Positions 10,797-23,100 of a stretch of 64,000 nucleotides of DNA are shown in pieces. Position numbers and translations under genes: made by a program. Each line of letters opens with the position of its first letter. Positions within the stretch are counted from its first letter, which is position 1. The DNA is from Ciona savignyi. Lineage: Eukaryota > Chordata > Ascidiacea > Phlebobranchia > Cionidae. Below the pieces are notes generated by a model. That model was not told the DNA's origin, ran no database searches, and saw only the letters and a list, made by a program, of their open reading frames with translations. The stretch spans positions 727,523 through 791,522 of the forward strand of contig CH003028.1 of the NCBI GenBank assembly GCA_000149265.1, read 5' to 3'.

Positions 10797-12196
10797 TAGT
10801 TATAACAAGCAGAAATTAAATAATTATTCAGGGTGTAAGGAGCCGTTGCAGGGGCTGCCTATTTCGCTAGATTGTTCTTTGTAGGCACCCAGGTAAGCCG
10901 GTTACAACACCTGATGCGATCTGCGATTCCCTACGCGCTATCTCGACTCTCGGAGATGCGCTAATTAATTGAGGTTTTCTGCGTAAACGACTCTTCGACT
11001 TGACTGTCTGCTGTGGTTCTTCGATAAACGCCTCAGTAGTTTTATAACATCAATTGTATTGAGCAATTGATGCGATTAACTTAGTACAATTACGAGTAAA
11101 TCGTTAGATGTTGCAACGATATAGATTTCAGGTAAAAATTCTCAGTATTCGTCACATACAAGATGTTAATACGTTAGGACTCTCTTTCTGTGTGTTTTGT
11201 CAGCAAAAGTAAAATAAACTTATATAGGCAAAGTATGACAGCTGTGGTTATAATCGTAAACCTAATAATAATATTTCAATGATGACGGAATGTCAGCGCA
11301 AATGCCAGCTGTGCGATCATAAATCTTATGTAACACATGTGGTCGCTACAGGAGATTGCAACTCATTCGATTCTGCAGATAACAGATCCTATAAAACGTG
11401 TTTGCAGGTTTGGAACACGATGGTAATCACCAACAGAAATATGAATTACTACCCTAAATAATGAATAAAAATTATAATTATTATCTTTATTTTTGTAAAA
11501 ATAACTACTAAATCTTTTTAAAAATTAAGTGTATAGTAGTCCTATATTAGTATTCTTTGTTGGTACTTTGAAAGGTGTCAAATAAATATATCTTCAGCTA
11601 CTGTCTATCGCAAATCAATTTCGCTCAATTTCTATTGTTCTCTTATCATCATGAAAAAAACATTTTTACAAGGTTAACATTTTTTAGGCCTTAGTCAATG
11701 TGCTCTTGTGTCAAAACTTTGGCATGGTTAACTTTACTACAATTACCATTTTTTCACATTTTCGGGGAATTCCCAAATGTTTATAATATTGCTGGATTGG
11801 ATCAAGTTTGATAAATTCTTTTCCTCGGTCAAATTAGGATAGGATAGAAATTTATGTTCTTATTCATGAATACGAAAATGTACGGAGATTTATCACTAGC
11901 AGGCTGTATGATTGTGTCCCAGAAACTCAGTATACATCAAATAAACCTCTTGGTTTAATAAGTTGAATTGAATCAATAGACCAGTGTTATTCAAATGTCA
12001 GGCTAACTGACGATTTTCGTTTGTTAACGCCAATTGTTTTTTTAATTTACAGGAAAAAGCAATGCATATTTTACTGGTACACTATATCGTGATTTAATAT
12101 GTCCACTATATGATATAAGTAAATTTTGTATATTAATAAATTAATTGCAGGTACTGTCACATATAACATAGTGAACTAGGCAATTTATAATTAAGT
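10797..12196. other. Intergenic stretch upstream of ABCB7
   Basis: No gene is recognised. The 60-codon ORF at 11279-11461 has no family signature. An acceptor-like ttaattgcag ends at 12150, 46 bp before the ABCB7 start. It could join a 5' UTR exon or receive a spliced leader, as happens in tunicates. A κB-like GGGAATTCCC lies at about 11765. Confidence 0.45.
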
Positions 12197-14230
12197 ATGA
12201 TGCTGGGCCACTGCACCAAGTTTGTGCGCAACTTTAGAATATCACAATTTAAATATGCTTCCTATACTTCCTCTGTCCGGACATTTTATGGTAACAATGG
12301 GTATTGTGGAAGTCCCAATCAATTTACGTATGACAGCAGAAAGCCCACTATTTTAAAAGCAAACTCAATCACCTTGCAATGTCTGCGTAAACAGATGTTG
12401 GGACCAAGTAATGTTATCGGCGGTGAAGATTCCGAATCTAAATTGGGCTCAAAAAAGCTTATGAAATTTATGCTGTCGTATGTTTGGCCCAAAAATAACC
12501 CTAGTGTGCGTAGAAGGGTTGTCTTGTCCCTTTCCCTATTGGCTGGAGCAAAACTTTTAAATGTTGAAGTTCCATTTTTGTTTAAATACGCAATTGATGC
12601 ATTGAGTGCGTTTGGTTTAAACACCTCGACAACTGAAAATGCTGTTTTTTCATCTGTGTTTTGTTTAATATTGGCATATGGTGGCGCAAGGGTTACTGCT
12701 GCCCTGTTTAATGAACTTAGGGATGCAGTTTTTGCCAGAGTGGCGCAGCGGTCAATTCGAAATATCGCTCGAAAACTTTTCGCCCATTTGCACAACCTAG
12801 ATTTAAAGTTTCACTTGAGCCGGCAAACGGGAGCTGTTTCCAAAGCTGTGGACCGTGGTACACGCGGAATCAACTTTCTATTTCGCGCTCTCGTTTTTAA
12901 CATCGTGCCTACGATATTCGAAGTGTCGTTAGTGAGCTCAATCTTGTGGTACAAATGTGGTGGGCAGTTTGCGCTGGTGACGCTGGCCACCATTGGCAGC
13001 TTTGCAGCATGGACACTGAGCGTTACAGCATGGAGAACGAAATACCGCATTCGAATGAACAAGGCTGATAATAAGATGGGAAATTTGGCCGTTGATTCAC
13101 TTCTAAACTATGAGACTGTGAAATATTTCAACAACGAAGCGTTCGAAGTAGAGCGCTACGATCGTTGTCTTGAAAATTATGAAGACGCGAACTTAAAAAC
13201 AAACATGTCACTTGCGATGTTGAATTTTGGGCAGCAGTTTATTTTTAGTGCAGGGTTGACCGCCATTATGCTTCTCGCTGCAAGAGGAATTCGCGATGGG
13301 ACCATGACGGTCGGTGATCTGGTTATGGTGAACGGACTTCTATTCCAACTGTCATTTCCTTTGAATTTCCTAGGGTCAGTTTATCGGGACATTAAGCAGT
13401 CATTGATAGACATGCATTCAATGTTCATTCTTATGGAACAGAAGGTTGATGTTCAGAGTGTGGGTGAGGCTCCGCAACTTGATCTAAAACCTAACAATGT
13501 TTCAATTAAGTTCGAAAACGTATCATTCGGGTACACCCCCGATAAAAAAATCCTAGATGGCCTCAGCTTTGAAGTAGAACCCGGCCAGAGTATCGGAATA
13601 GTCGGCGGCAGTGGCAGTGGCAAGTCGACCATTGTTAGGATGTTGTATAGGTTTTATGATCCACATGCCGGCCGTATTTTAGTAGGCGATCAGGATATCA
13701 AAACAGTCAACCTGGAGAGCATGCGTAAACATATTGGCATAGTGCCACAAGACACAGTGCTATTTCACGACACTATCTACCACAATATAGCGTACGGTGA
13801 CCTTAAGGCAAAGGAGGAGCAGATTTTTGAGTCGGCCAAAATGGCGGACGTGCATAACTCAATACTGAGCATGCCGCAGGGATATTCCACACAGGTCGGT
13901 GAGCGTGGGTTGAAATTATCCGGTGGTGAGAAGCAGAGAATTGCGATCGCGCGCGCGATCCTTAAAAACCCGACCCTGGTCATTTACGACGAGGCCACCT
14001 CTTCGCTCGACTCCATCACAGAAGAAAACATTATGAGCGCAATCCGAAGGATAACGGATCGAAAGACGTCCATCTTTATCGCCCACAGACTATCCACTGT
14101 GATGGATTGCAACAAGATCTATGTCCTCGCTGACGGAAAAGTGGCAGAGCAGGGAACGCATGATCAACTGATAGCTAACCCAGGATCCATATACAGTGAG
14201 CTTTGGAGGAGCCAAAACAGGACTGTTTGA
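12197..14230 (+). CDS. ABCB7: ABCB7/Atm1-type mitochondrial ABC half-transporter
   Basis: One uninterrupted 677-residue frame encodes a half-transporter of the inner mitochondrial membrane. This family exports a glutathione-linked sulfur or iron-sulfur species needed for cytosolic Fe-S protein assembly. The first ~40 residues are rich in basic and hydroxylated residues, as in a mitochondrial presequence. A type-1 exporter membrane domain covers about residues 95-410 and includes the family phrase NYETVKYFNNE. The nucleotide-binding domain has Walker A GGSGSGKS (470-477), signature LSGGEKQR (574-581), Walker B ending D598-E599 and H-loop H630, so it looks active. Human ABCB7 is about 750 residues; this one is a little shorter. 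It has no introns, unlike every other multi-exon gene here. A polyadenylation signal AATAAA is at 14333-14338. ABCB6 is excluded by the close ABCB7-like membrane domain. Confidence 0.95.
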   Translation: MMLGHCTKFVRNFRISQFKYASYTSSVRTFYGNNGYCGSPNQFTYDSRKPTILKANSITLQCLRKQMLGPSNVIGGEDSESKLGSKKLMKFMLSYVWPKNNPSVRRRVVLSLSLLAGAKLLNVEVPFLFKYAIDALSAFGLNTSTTENAVFSSVFCLILAYGGARVTAALFNELRDAVFARVAQRSIRNIARKLFAHLHNLDLKFHLSRQTGAVSKAVDRGTRGINFLFRALVFNIVPTIFEVSLVSSILWYKCGGQFALVTLATIGSFAAWTLSVTAWRTKYRIRMNKADNKMGNLAVDSLLNYETVKYFNNEAFEVERYDRCLENYEDANLKTNMSLAMLNFGQQFIFSAGLTAIMLLAARGIRDGTMTVGDLVMVNGLLFQLSFPLNFLGSVYRDIKQSLIDMHSMFILMEQKVDVQSVGEAPQLDLKPNNVSIKFENVSFGYTPDKKILDGLSFEVEPGQSIGIVGGSGSGKSTIVRMLYRFYDPHAGRILVGDQDIKTVNLESMRKHIGIVPQDTVLFHDTIYHNIAYGDLKAKEEQIFESAKMADVHNSILSMPQGYSTQVGERGLKLSGGEKQRIAIARAILKNPTLVIYDEATSSLDSITEENIMSAIRRITDRKTSIFIAHRLSTVMDCNKIYVLADGKVAEQGTHDQLIANPGSIYSELWRSQNRTV

Positions 14231-16060
14231 TATTTCGAGTATTCTATTTTAAAAAAATGACATGTATATCTTTATTACTGGTATAGATAAATAGAACATT
14301 ATTTTATGCAATTTAGTCGTGTGTATAAATACAATAAACTTTTATTTTTGACTTCACCCTCATTTTTTTTAGTTTTTAGACAAGATTTTCGTTTTTTTTT
14401 TATTTTATTTTTTATGCAGTACAGATAACAATATTATTCTGGATTATTTTTTTCTTCACCATTTTTGCTGTTTTTATTTATAAACATCCCAGTAACGATT
14501 AATTTTTCGTTTACCTTGATTATATCAGTCCTTAAAACTTTAAATAATCTTAATAAAGATAATAAAGAGATGAGCAGAATGTGGTACATTACTACTTATA
14601 GTACAATGTAATAAATGTTTTGATACCTACCCAGTACGATAGGCTCTACTACACTTGAATGAATATTAAATATTGCTTCTTTTTAGTGCATAACCCTTTA
14701 CTTTAGATTGTCTTTAATGCAAAATGTGTATACTTTATACCTATATATTATACACAAGGTGATTCTTAATAGTAAATGGATTTTAGGATTTTTTTATTTA
14801 AGTTTTGGATATGGCGGAATGAAAAATAGAGATAAGTCAAGACAATGCTTAATAATTTTTCAACGAAATATTCGTAGATTTTACTTGTGTCTTTAAAAAC
14901 AAGTTGATTTTATATTCAAGAGGTTTTAATGTAAGCACTTTCAGGGTTTGAATGTAAGATTTTTATGGGTATTTTGATGTCATAAAGCATTGAATGCAAT
15001 CTTGCATTGTGAGAATAAAATTGTGGAAATCATTCAAGAAATTGACCAGGTGTGGGAAAATATATATAGAACATAGAGATACCTCCGTAATTTACATATC
15101 ACAAGATAGAATATTCATGTTTATTTCCTTGCATGAGAAAATGCAAGGTTCATTAACACATGGGCAATCATCAGATTACCTGCACCCACTGCCGGTTACC
15201 ATAGCTATTACAGTGTGTTTTATATCATTAAGACAGTTCTTTACTTTGGTAAAAAACGTTTTCTGGGTCGCAACTGACTAGCTAGCCTAGTGATCAGTGT
15301 CGAACTTGTAACCTTTCGGCTGAAAGACAACGCACTAACCCACCATGCTAATAGGTCGACACCAATACTGTATTACCACCCACCACTTCAGTGTGAACAA
15401 AACAGCTTTTATAACTTATCGAGTTGGATAAAGCCTGTTTTTATATTCCAACCCACAAGAATATATATCTACTTAATATAAAATTATCATTAATTCACTC
15501 TTGTCTTTACCTTAGAAACCCACAAATATTTAAGCACAGACGGTGGACATCCAGAAACTCGGAGGCCGTAATCATGGAATCGCTTGAACATATGAACAAT
15601 AGTTCAGGTTATATTGAATTAGCATACATGTTTCCACACTTTCTTTATTAAATTATGATCAACAACAATATATGTTTAAGGCATCTCATTATTAGTAAAA
15701 TGTCATTAATTAAAAAAGCGTTTCGCCTAAAATGATAGAAATCCCTTGTATAATACACTACAGTCTGCACTAATCCAAAAGTGAGCACAAGGTAATCTGA
15801 TTTGCATTAACGCATACAATATTTATACACTAGAATGAAAAATGATTCATGTATACCTAGAAATGACCTTGATGTTGCAAAGATAGCTTAATTATTTATA
15901 TTTTTGAATGCAAAAGTCAAAAAAATAGAATGTTTTTAAATTGGTTTGGGTTTTCAGTTGCGTTAGATTATTTTTATGTTTTATTACCCAAACAATCTGG
16001 CTGTTTATTTCATTTTGAGTAATTTTAAATTTAAGCTTTGATAAATTTTACAAGATATTT
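14231..16060. other. Intergenic stretch with a decayed SINE
   Basis: This holds the ABCB7 3' flank and then AT-rich DNA. A degenerate minus-strand SINE spans about 15105-15360 ('atattcatgtttat' at its 3' end, 'gtttatatc', 'actgactagctag', 'gtgtcgaac', ending near 'gctaataggtcgac'). No other recognisable feature. Confidence 0.6.
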
Positions 16061-19000
16061 ATGTTTACAGAATCAAAACGAAAACTAGACACCGAAGTTC
16101 AAGAGGAAAACACAAAACGCCTAAAAAATGAACGTGCTCCAATAAGTAAACTTGAAAAAAAGAAAAACCACGAATTCCGAGCGAAACAGAAAGGAAAAAG
16201 GAATATTCCCCTTCATATGCAATATGCGAGAAAACCATTATTTGAAAATGAGGACATTTTTAATGAAACTGATTACTACTTTGAAAACGGATTCCGGAAA
16301 GTTTATCCATACTATTTCAATTTCAACACCTTTTGTAAAGGTAAGACAGAGCCACACAATAGTTTTATTCTTTTTCCAACTTGCATTCTTACTATTAGTC
16401 GTAAGTTAATATAACAGTTACAGTGTAGAAGTTTATGGACTACATATATTGTAAGTACATTGTACAATCATTACGGTGAACATCTAAATGTGCACATTTT
16501 ACGTCTTACCCAGCTTTGCTCCACCAAGTATATAATCGACAAAATTAGCCTTTAAAGAGAAAATGCTAGTTTCATTAAAATGCAGGGTTAGTCAGGATAC
16601 TCTTATTTTCCTCCTTTGAAAAATAAACGACATTTTAACACAGAGTAATACTCAGAATACCACATGCTCACAGTAGGTTGCTGGTGCTTTGCAATATTAC
16701 CAGTTGTAAATGTAGATATGCTTTGCATCCATAGGCAGAAAGTAAGAAGTGTAATGGGCATACCTGCATCCTATATTAAAACATACAAATACACTGTTTG
16801 GATATACAGAAGTCCACACACTCTCACTTTTATAGGTCGTTGGTTGGGCAAGACACTTCGTGAGGTGTACTCCACCGAGTTTGCTTTGTACCCTATCGAA
16901 TATTACGAGCTATCTGCCAAAGAAGGAGGGGTTAAGCTGAATTTGAAGTCGGTTAGCTCATTGGACGTTAAACTTAAACAAAATGACATGGTATCTGCAA
17001 GGTGATTTATTTTGCAAACTACTTTACTATATTTCCATCAATAATATAGAACGTTCATATTTTGCCTCTATGAATAGGAAACATAAAGCGGATTATAATA
17101 CAGACAATCGTCAGATTACTTAGTGCTCACATTCGAATTAGGAAAGCCATAGCATTGTATTCTATATGATTAAGATGTTGCTAACTGTTTTACCCATTGA
17201 TTCACTTAGTACATGTAATGTTCCTCAAGTGACTTGCTCAAGGTCAAAACTGACTACGCAAGTAGCTGGTTTCGAACCAACAATCATTCGGCTGACGTTC
17301 GGTACTCAAACCAACTAAGACATGTGATGTTACAATATACCAGTAAAGTAAACCACTAGACGACGTATAGTTTCAAAATTGTGGAAGTTTTATTTACATT
17401 TTAGTACCACTGCATTTTATTCTGACAACTTGTTGCATTCTTTTGTTTATCAACATCGCATTTAAGTGAAATGATCGAACCCTAGGATGTGATAACTGTG
17501 ATAAGCAATGTTTTTTATTCATTGGCCCATTAATTTACCACGCATGAAAATTACAATCACATCTAACTAAAATTACCAAACCCAACTGAGATTAGCAATG
17601 CTTCGATTAATTCACAACACGTGATCAATACAACCATGCAGACTTCACCGCCATGAGGGCCCAGTGTTGGATACCCAAGTTGAGATCATTCGAGATGACT
17701 CCAAGTTCCTTGTAGTGAACAAACCTAGCCAGCATCCCAATCCATCCTTGCGGAAGATTCCGGAATAATTCCCTTGTCTATATTTTGGCTAAGGTCATTT
17801 TATATTAACTATTATAACAAAAGCCATCAGACTTGATTGCTATTTCATGGTTAGCAATGCTAAATATCGACTTTTTATTATAATTAAATGTACATCATTA
17901 AAAGGAAGCATTGCGTATTACAGGGTACAATTGTACATACGGCAAACAAACTAATATATCTAAATATCTCTGATTATCTGCAGGAATTTGGCTACAGAGG
18001 ATTGTTGGGTTGCCATAGAATCGATCGCTTGACATCTGGAATTGTTATTTTTGGGAAAACTAAAAACATCGCCCAGAAAGTTACAAAGGAAATTAGCAGC
18101 AGAGAGGTTGGAAAATTCATTTTCGCCTATTAAGGAGTTAAAAACAAAAAAATCCAGAGTTAATTTAGGTCCTAAAATGAGAATTTTCACCCAGGTTGAG
18201 AAGGAATACATTTGCAAAGTGGTTGGGGAGTTCCCCAGTGCAGAGAACGGTCCCATAGAATGCACTCAGCCGGTATGTGTGTTCAGTTGCAAGCTTGGTT
18301 ATTCTGTTGCATGGGAGGTGGAAGGAATTGTATCTAAAGAGGCGTCAACTTCATTTAGCCGCATGTGGACAGATGGGAAAACAAGTATTGTGCTGTGCAA
18401 GCCTAAAACAGGTTGGGTAAAATTTAGCATTAAAATAAATAAAAACTACTTTTTTAAACGAAAACTTGAAACAGTAGTTTAATCTACTTAAATAAAACTA
18501 CTGTATTAAACTAAAACTTTCAAACACTAGTTTTATCTACTTTAATAAAACTATTGTATAAAACTACTTCAACTAACTATACTCCCACAGTTTAAAGTAA
18601 GACGTCTGATCTAATTAAAATAAAATGGGTGTTTACCCCAAAATTTCCTCTCTAACTTTACCCATCTCACCCCACAGGCCGGACCCACCAAATCCGGGTC
18701 CATCTTCAATACCTCGGTTACCCGATACTGAATGACCCCATTTATAATCATCCGGCTTGGGGTGAAGAGCGATTTAAACTGGGTAAGTGCAGCAGGGACC
18801 TGGGGGAAATAGTGGACGAGATATCGAAAAAGTTCGAAGACCGAAAGAACTTGAACACAAAGTTTATGAAACAAGGGATCAGCAAAGTGAAGAAGGCAAC
18901 AGAATCTTGTAATCAAGTTGAAAAATACGTGAATGAAGTAAAAAAGGAAGGAGATGGCATCGGAAATGTAAATGTTGGAGAACCTGAGCCAGAGTTGGCA

Positions 19001-19798
19001 AATGCAGTTAAATGTGAGGGGATAACCGGACCAGAGAATAAAGGAATTGCAGGCGCATTTATTGGATTTGAAAATATAACGGAAACTGATAAATCTGTAG
19101 TAAAGTTTGATAGTTTAACTCATTCCAATGCAATTGATTGTCAACTGAAACCAAATATTGTNNNNNNNNNNNNNNNNNNNNNNNNNNNNNNNNNNNNNNN
19201 NNNNNNNNNNNNNNNNNNNNNNNNNNNNNNNNNNNNNNNNNNNNNNNNNNNNNNNNNNNNNGTCTTAGATTCAAACTCATTTTCTGCTCAAAATAATCTG
19301 GATATAAACCATGAAAAGAAAGGACACTTAAGTGTTAATGAGGAAGAAGATTTAAACGGAAAATCAACTAACGACAATTTAGGAACAGTTGGTTCAGAAG
19401 ACGGTTACAAGTGCAACATGAAACCGAATTTTGATGGTTTGGATCCCTTAACCCTTGGTTTGAATAAAACTGGTAAATCAATAAAAGAAAGAGCATCAAT
19501 TAAAACGAAAAATAACAATAAAGAATCGAGTCCGTCAAATCGCATTATGTGCAGTAAGATCTCTGAAGTTTCGAATTTGGGTGTCGCAAGCACTGATAAA
19601 AATGTGCTGGACCCCAACAGAAAGAACAATAGTCTCTATGTCGCGAACTGTGCTGAATGTGTGACCCCTTTGCCAGATCCTGACCATGACTCCTTGTTTA
19701 TTTATCTGCATGCTTGGAGTTATAAGGGGGATGGGTGGGTGTTTAGAACTAAGTTGCCGGAATGGGCTAGTGCCCTAGAAGAGAATCCAACATTGTGA
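16061..19798 (+). CDS. RPUSD2: RPUSD2-like RNA pseudouridine synthase, copy A (one-base frameshift)
   Basis: RluA-family enzymes convert uridine to pseudouridine in RNA. Exons read: 16061-16340, 16836-17001, 17642-17793, 17984-18106, 18195-18411 and 18678-19798; phases agree except for exon 3. Family blocks seen are '[20 protein letters not shown]', '[13 protein letters not shown]', 'HRHEGPV', '[17 protein letters not shown]', catalytic 'HRIDRLTSG', '[14 protein letters not shown]', '[20 protein letters not shown]' and C-terminal '[20 protein letters not shown]'. Exon 3 needs removal of one C in 'cctagccagc' (17729/17730) to keep frame between 'NKPS' and 'IPIHPCGRF'. It is therefore either a pseudogene or an assembly error. 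The last exon has a long polar insertion, absent from copy B, containing a 100-N gap. An acceptor-like tttacag ends at 16070, just inside the proposed start, so the true start may lie upstream. Confidence 0.85.
17046..17325 (-). mobile_element. Decayed SINE in intron 2 of RPUSD2 copy A
   Basis: Minus-strand relatives of the SINE blocks are visible: 'cagacaatcgtcagatta', 'gtgacttgctcaaggtc', 'actgactacgcaagtagctgg' and 'tttcgaaccaacaatcatt'. It is strongly diverged and so an old insertion. Confidence 0.65.
19162..19261. other. 100-N assembly gap
   Basis: Exactly 100 N, the usual placeholder for a gap of unknown size. It lies in the long last exon of RPUSD2 copy A. The flanking frames happen to agree if the gap is read as 100 bases, but its real length and content are unknown. 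Confidence 0.99.
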
Positions 19799-20051
19799 TT
19801 TGGTTGTAATACATTGGTGGTTGGTCATTTTTATCAAAGAGCTCTCCCTTTTTAGTCAAATGAAGGAAGGTTTACACCTATATGAATAATTTCCAGTACA
19901 AAATGGTATTGTAACACTTATCCCCATAAATACCTTTTCTAAGTCAACCCCACTTTTTAGTGAAATTAAAACATTAAAACTCAAATGTCACTCAATGTTC
20001 CAAATTGGTATTATTGCCTACCAATCCAGAACACCATCTGTTTTAATTTGC

Positions 20052-20053
20052 AG
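20052..20053 (+). other. Acceptor-like site 5' of RPUSD2 copy B
   Basis: 'ttttaatttgcag' ends at 20053, 255 bp after the copy A stop and 51 bp before the copy B ATG. It could accept a 5' UTR exon or a trans-spliced leader. Tunicates use leader trans-splicing, including for downstream genes of closely spaced pairs. This is inference from position only. Confidence 0.3.
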
Positions 20054-20103
20054 GTTTTAGAACACAAATAATTTTCATTTTATGCCACTAGATAGTTACA
20101 AGC

Positions 20104-23100
20104 ATGTGTGCTACTGTGAAGACATTGGTTAGGAGATTGGCTTATTCTGATATTGTAATTGTAAACAAATTAAAAACTGACATTCTTTCTGGGAAACAAG
20201 ACCGGATTTTACCTGACCCAGAGTATTGCTTGGAAAATGGCCTAAGAAAAGTAAAACCTTGGTACAAATTGGTCAACATAAGAGTTAGAGGTGATATATC
20301 TGTTTATTAGTTAGAATATTAAATATTCATGTTTTATTCCTGTATTTAGGGGCCAAAGAGACCCCTTTGTGTTGCTAAATTATGAACACAACTAATACAT
20401 ATAGCGATTTAATAGGTCTAAAAACAATCAAACAATGGGGCCCACTACTAGGTAATTAAACCTCTCACATTTTTTGTAATGATCAAAACGTTTCAAGAGT
20501 TTTGGTTTAACCTATTAATCCACTGTGTTCAGGCAATGCCCACATTATTGTCTTTTCCAAGCATACTAGAGACTTAACAATTAACTGTCATAACCAACAC
20601 TTTTATCATAAGGTCAGTTCTGTAACCCTAAAAATTCATTAAGTTTTGTCCGGCCGGTTGGTCTAACGGTTAAGTTCGTCGCCTTTTAATCGAAAGGTTG
20701 TAGGTGCGAAATTGGTCGCTAGCTAGTCGGTTGTGTCCTTGGGCAAGGCACTTAACGGACGTTGCCTGAACCTAGCGGATTAATGGGTTCTACTAAATTA
20801 AAGAAACGTGACTATCATATACAACACACTGCAATAGCTCCGGTAACCAGACGGTGGGTGCGAGGTGATCTGACGATTGCCCGTGTGTTAACCACCATGG
20901 TTTTCCCATTCACGGGGATAAACATGAATATCCTATCCTAAGTTTTGTCAAGGACCTTATTACATTAAAAAATGTTGGTCTACATTGCACAAAAAATGCA
21001 TTTACAAAATTGTTTTTCAATGCAAAATAAAGCTTTCTCACCAGGCAAGCACTTTATAAACAAGTCCTGGAGAGTTGTGTTTAAACACAATGTTGTGTCT
21101 ACCAACAGTGAGTATATGGAGAAAGCTTGGAAAGATGGGAGATTGTTTGTGGACGGTGTGCCAATCTGTTCATTGGATGACAAGGCGAAGAATGGTGCTC
21201 GTGTTGTTTCTATGTGTGTTTGTATAACTTTTATACCAGTTTAAGGTTATTTTATTGAGAGTATTTTACATAAAACATAGTGTGTACTGCAAAGGTGTGT
21301 TTTTGGGCAAGGATAGGAGACATACTGAGGTTTTTATCTATTTTGTGTAGTCAAACAGTTCTAGTGCTATTTTTTATATTTTAATATAAAGACTTGCCTT
21401 TGATCTGATTAATACCTGTTGTATTTCAGCGCCGGTATTAATGTATATAACACTTTTCCTCTCATAATCAAGACCAAATTTACTTATATATGTTCTTATG
21501 CCCTAAATTAGCATACTGGTATGTCTAGTTAAAAAAGTACTTCATCAAGGATGTATTGCTGCAGTTTAGTTAACCAAGTAAAGTTTGATCCTTTAATCTT
21601 TCTGGTACAATTCCGCCAACTCACCAAACAAGTCTGAATAACTCGCGTTTTCAGAGTACACATACATGAGCAGCCTGTGTTGGACGCCAAGATCAAAATA
21701 ATCCATAACGACAGTGAAATGCTGGTGGTGGATAAACCATGTTCGATTCCCGTCTGCCCTTCGGGAAGGTTTCATTTTAACTCCCTTCCATTAATTTTAA
21801 AACATGTAAGTTTATTAGAATGGTCGCTTTAATCATTGTATAGGACAACATGGGTTGATAACAGGCAGCCAAACAATGGCTGTTGTTATAACTGGTAGTT
21901 GGAGCTATCTTAGCCTGTTTAATAATATTAAATTCTAGATAAATTTGTTTTTAAATTGACTGGATTTATTCTAGTTAGTGACTTACCGCCTAGACATAAC
22001 CATGTCGAAAATGGTCATCAATCAGGGGAAAACGATATGAGGAAATTTGAAACGAAAGGAAATTAAATTTTAATCATCACGTTGATCGAGCCTTTTCCGA
22101 GTGTTCTGTATGTTTAAGAGGTTGTTTCAGTTTTTGGCAGAACATATTGATCTAGCCAGGACCGGGGTCTGGTTTTAATTTAACAAACTTTCTACTGACA
22201 TGTTCATAACCATTTTGTACCGATCGCAGGGACATGAATTATGATATATGATAACCATTTAGTACCGATCGCAAGAACATGCATCATGATATATGATGCT
22301 TGTGTTGTATTGAATGGTCTTATTAACAGATATGCTTAAGAATTATTCTATCTAAACAAATTGTTCCATTAGGAGCATGGATTCACCGACCTTCACTTAA
22401 TGCACAGAATAGACCGGATGACATCAGGGATTCAAATGTTCTCCAAACGCTTAATTACAAGTATTCCATACTGGAGTCATGAATGGAGGAAATTGGTAAG
22501 TAGGTGGAATATATAAGAATTGCGTTGAGTTTCAAAACAAGCTGATGCCATTAAAGATTAAATAAAAATTGTACAGTTTACTTTTCAACTACAATTTTAC
22601 AACTTACCAAAGCATTATTGAAATACGCAACCAGTATGTGTACAGTATAGGATAGGATGAGAATATTCATGTAAAAACCAAGGGGGTTAACACACAGGTC
22701 ATTGTCAGATTATCTTGCGCTTATCATCGGGTTACCGAAGCTATTGCAGTGTGTTGTGTATGATACACATGTTTTTGGTATAACCCATTAATCTGCTAGG
22801 TTAAGGCAATTTTTGTTAAGTGCCTTGCCCAAGGACACAACCGACTAGCTAGCGACCAATTTCGAACCTGCAACCTTTTGGTTAAAAGGCATCGCACTAA
22901 ACCATCAGACTAACCAGTCAGACTACAAAAGTTAATGTCCCTTTACCATTACAGCAGTTATATAGTTTTCCTACTGTTACCTGTGTTTTGATGCGTTGTT
23001 TCACACCAAGTGATAAATTTCAATAACTGATGGGTTCTATGAAAACTGCAGTAATATTCTGTCTCTCAATCATATTTAGAACACACTGCATTTTTTTGAA

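Noticed and set aside
11279..11461. Cys-containing 60-codon ORF upstream of ABCB7
   Set aside because: The cysteine spacing (CQRKCQLC) hints at metal binding, but there is no family match and no supporting splice or promoter context.
12319..12795. 158-codon ORF on the minus strand
   Set aside because: It is an antisense shadow of the ABCB7 coding sequence.
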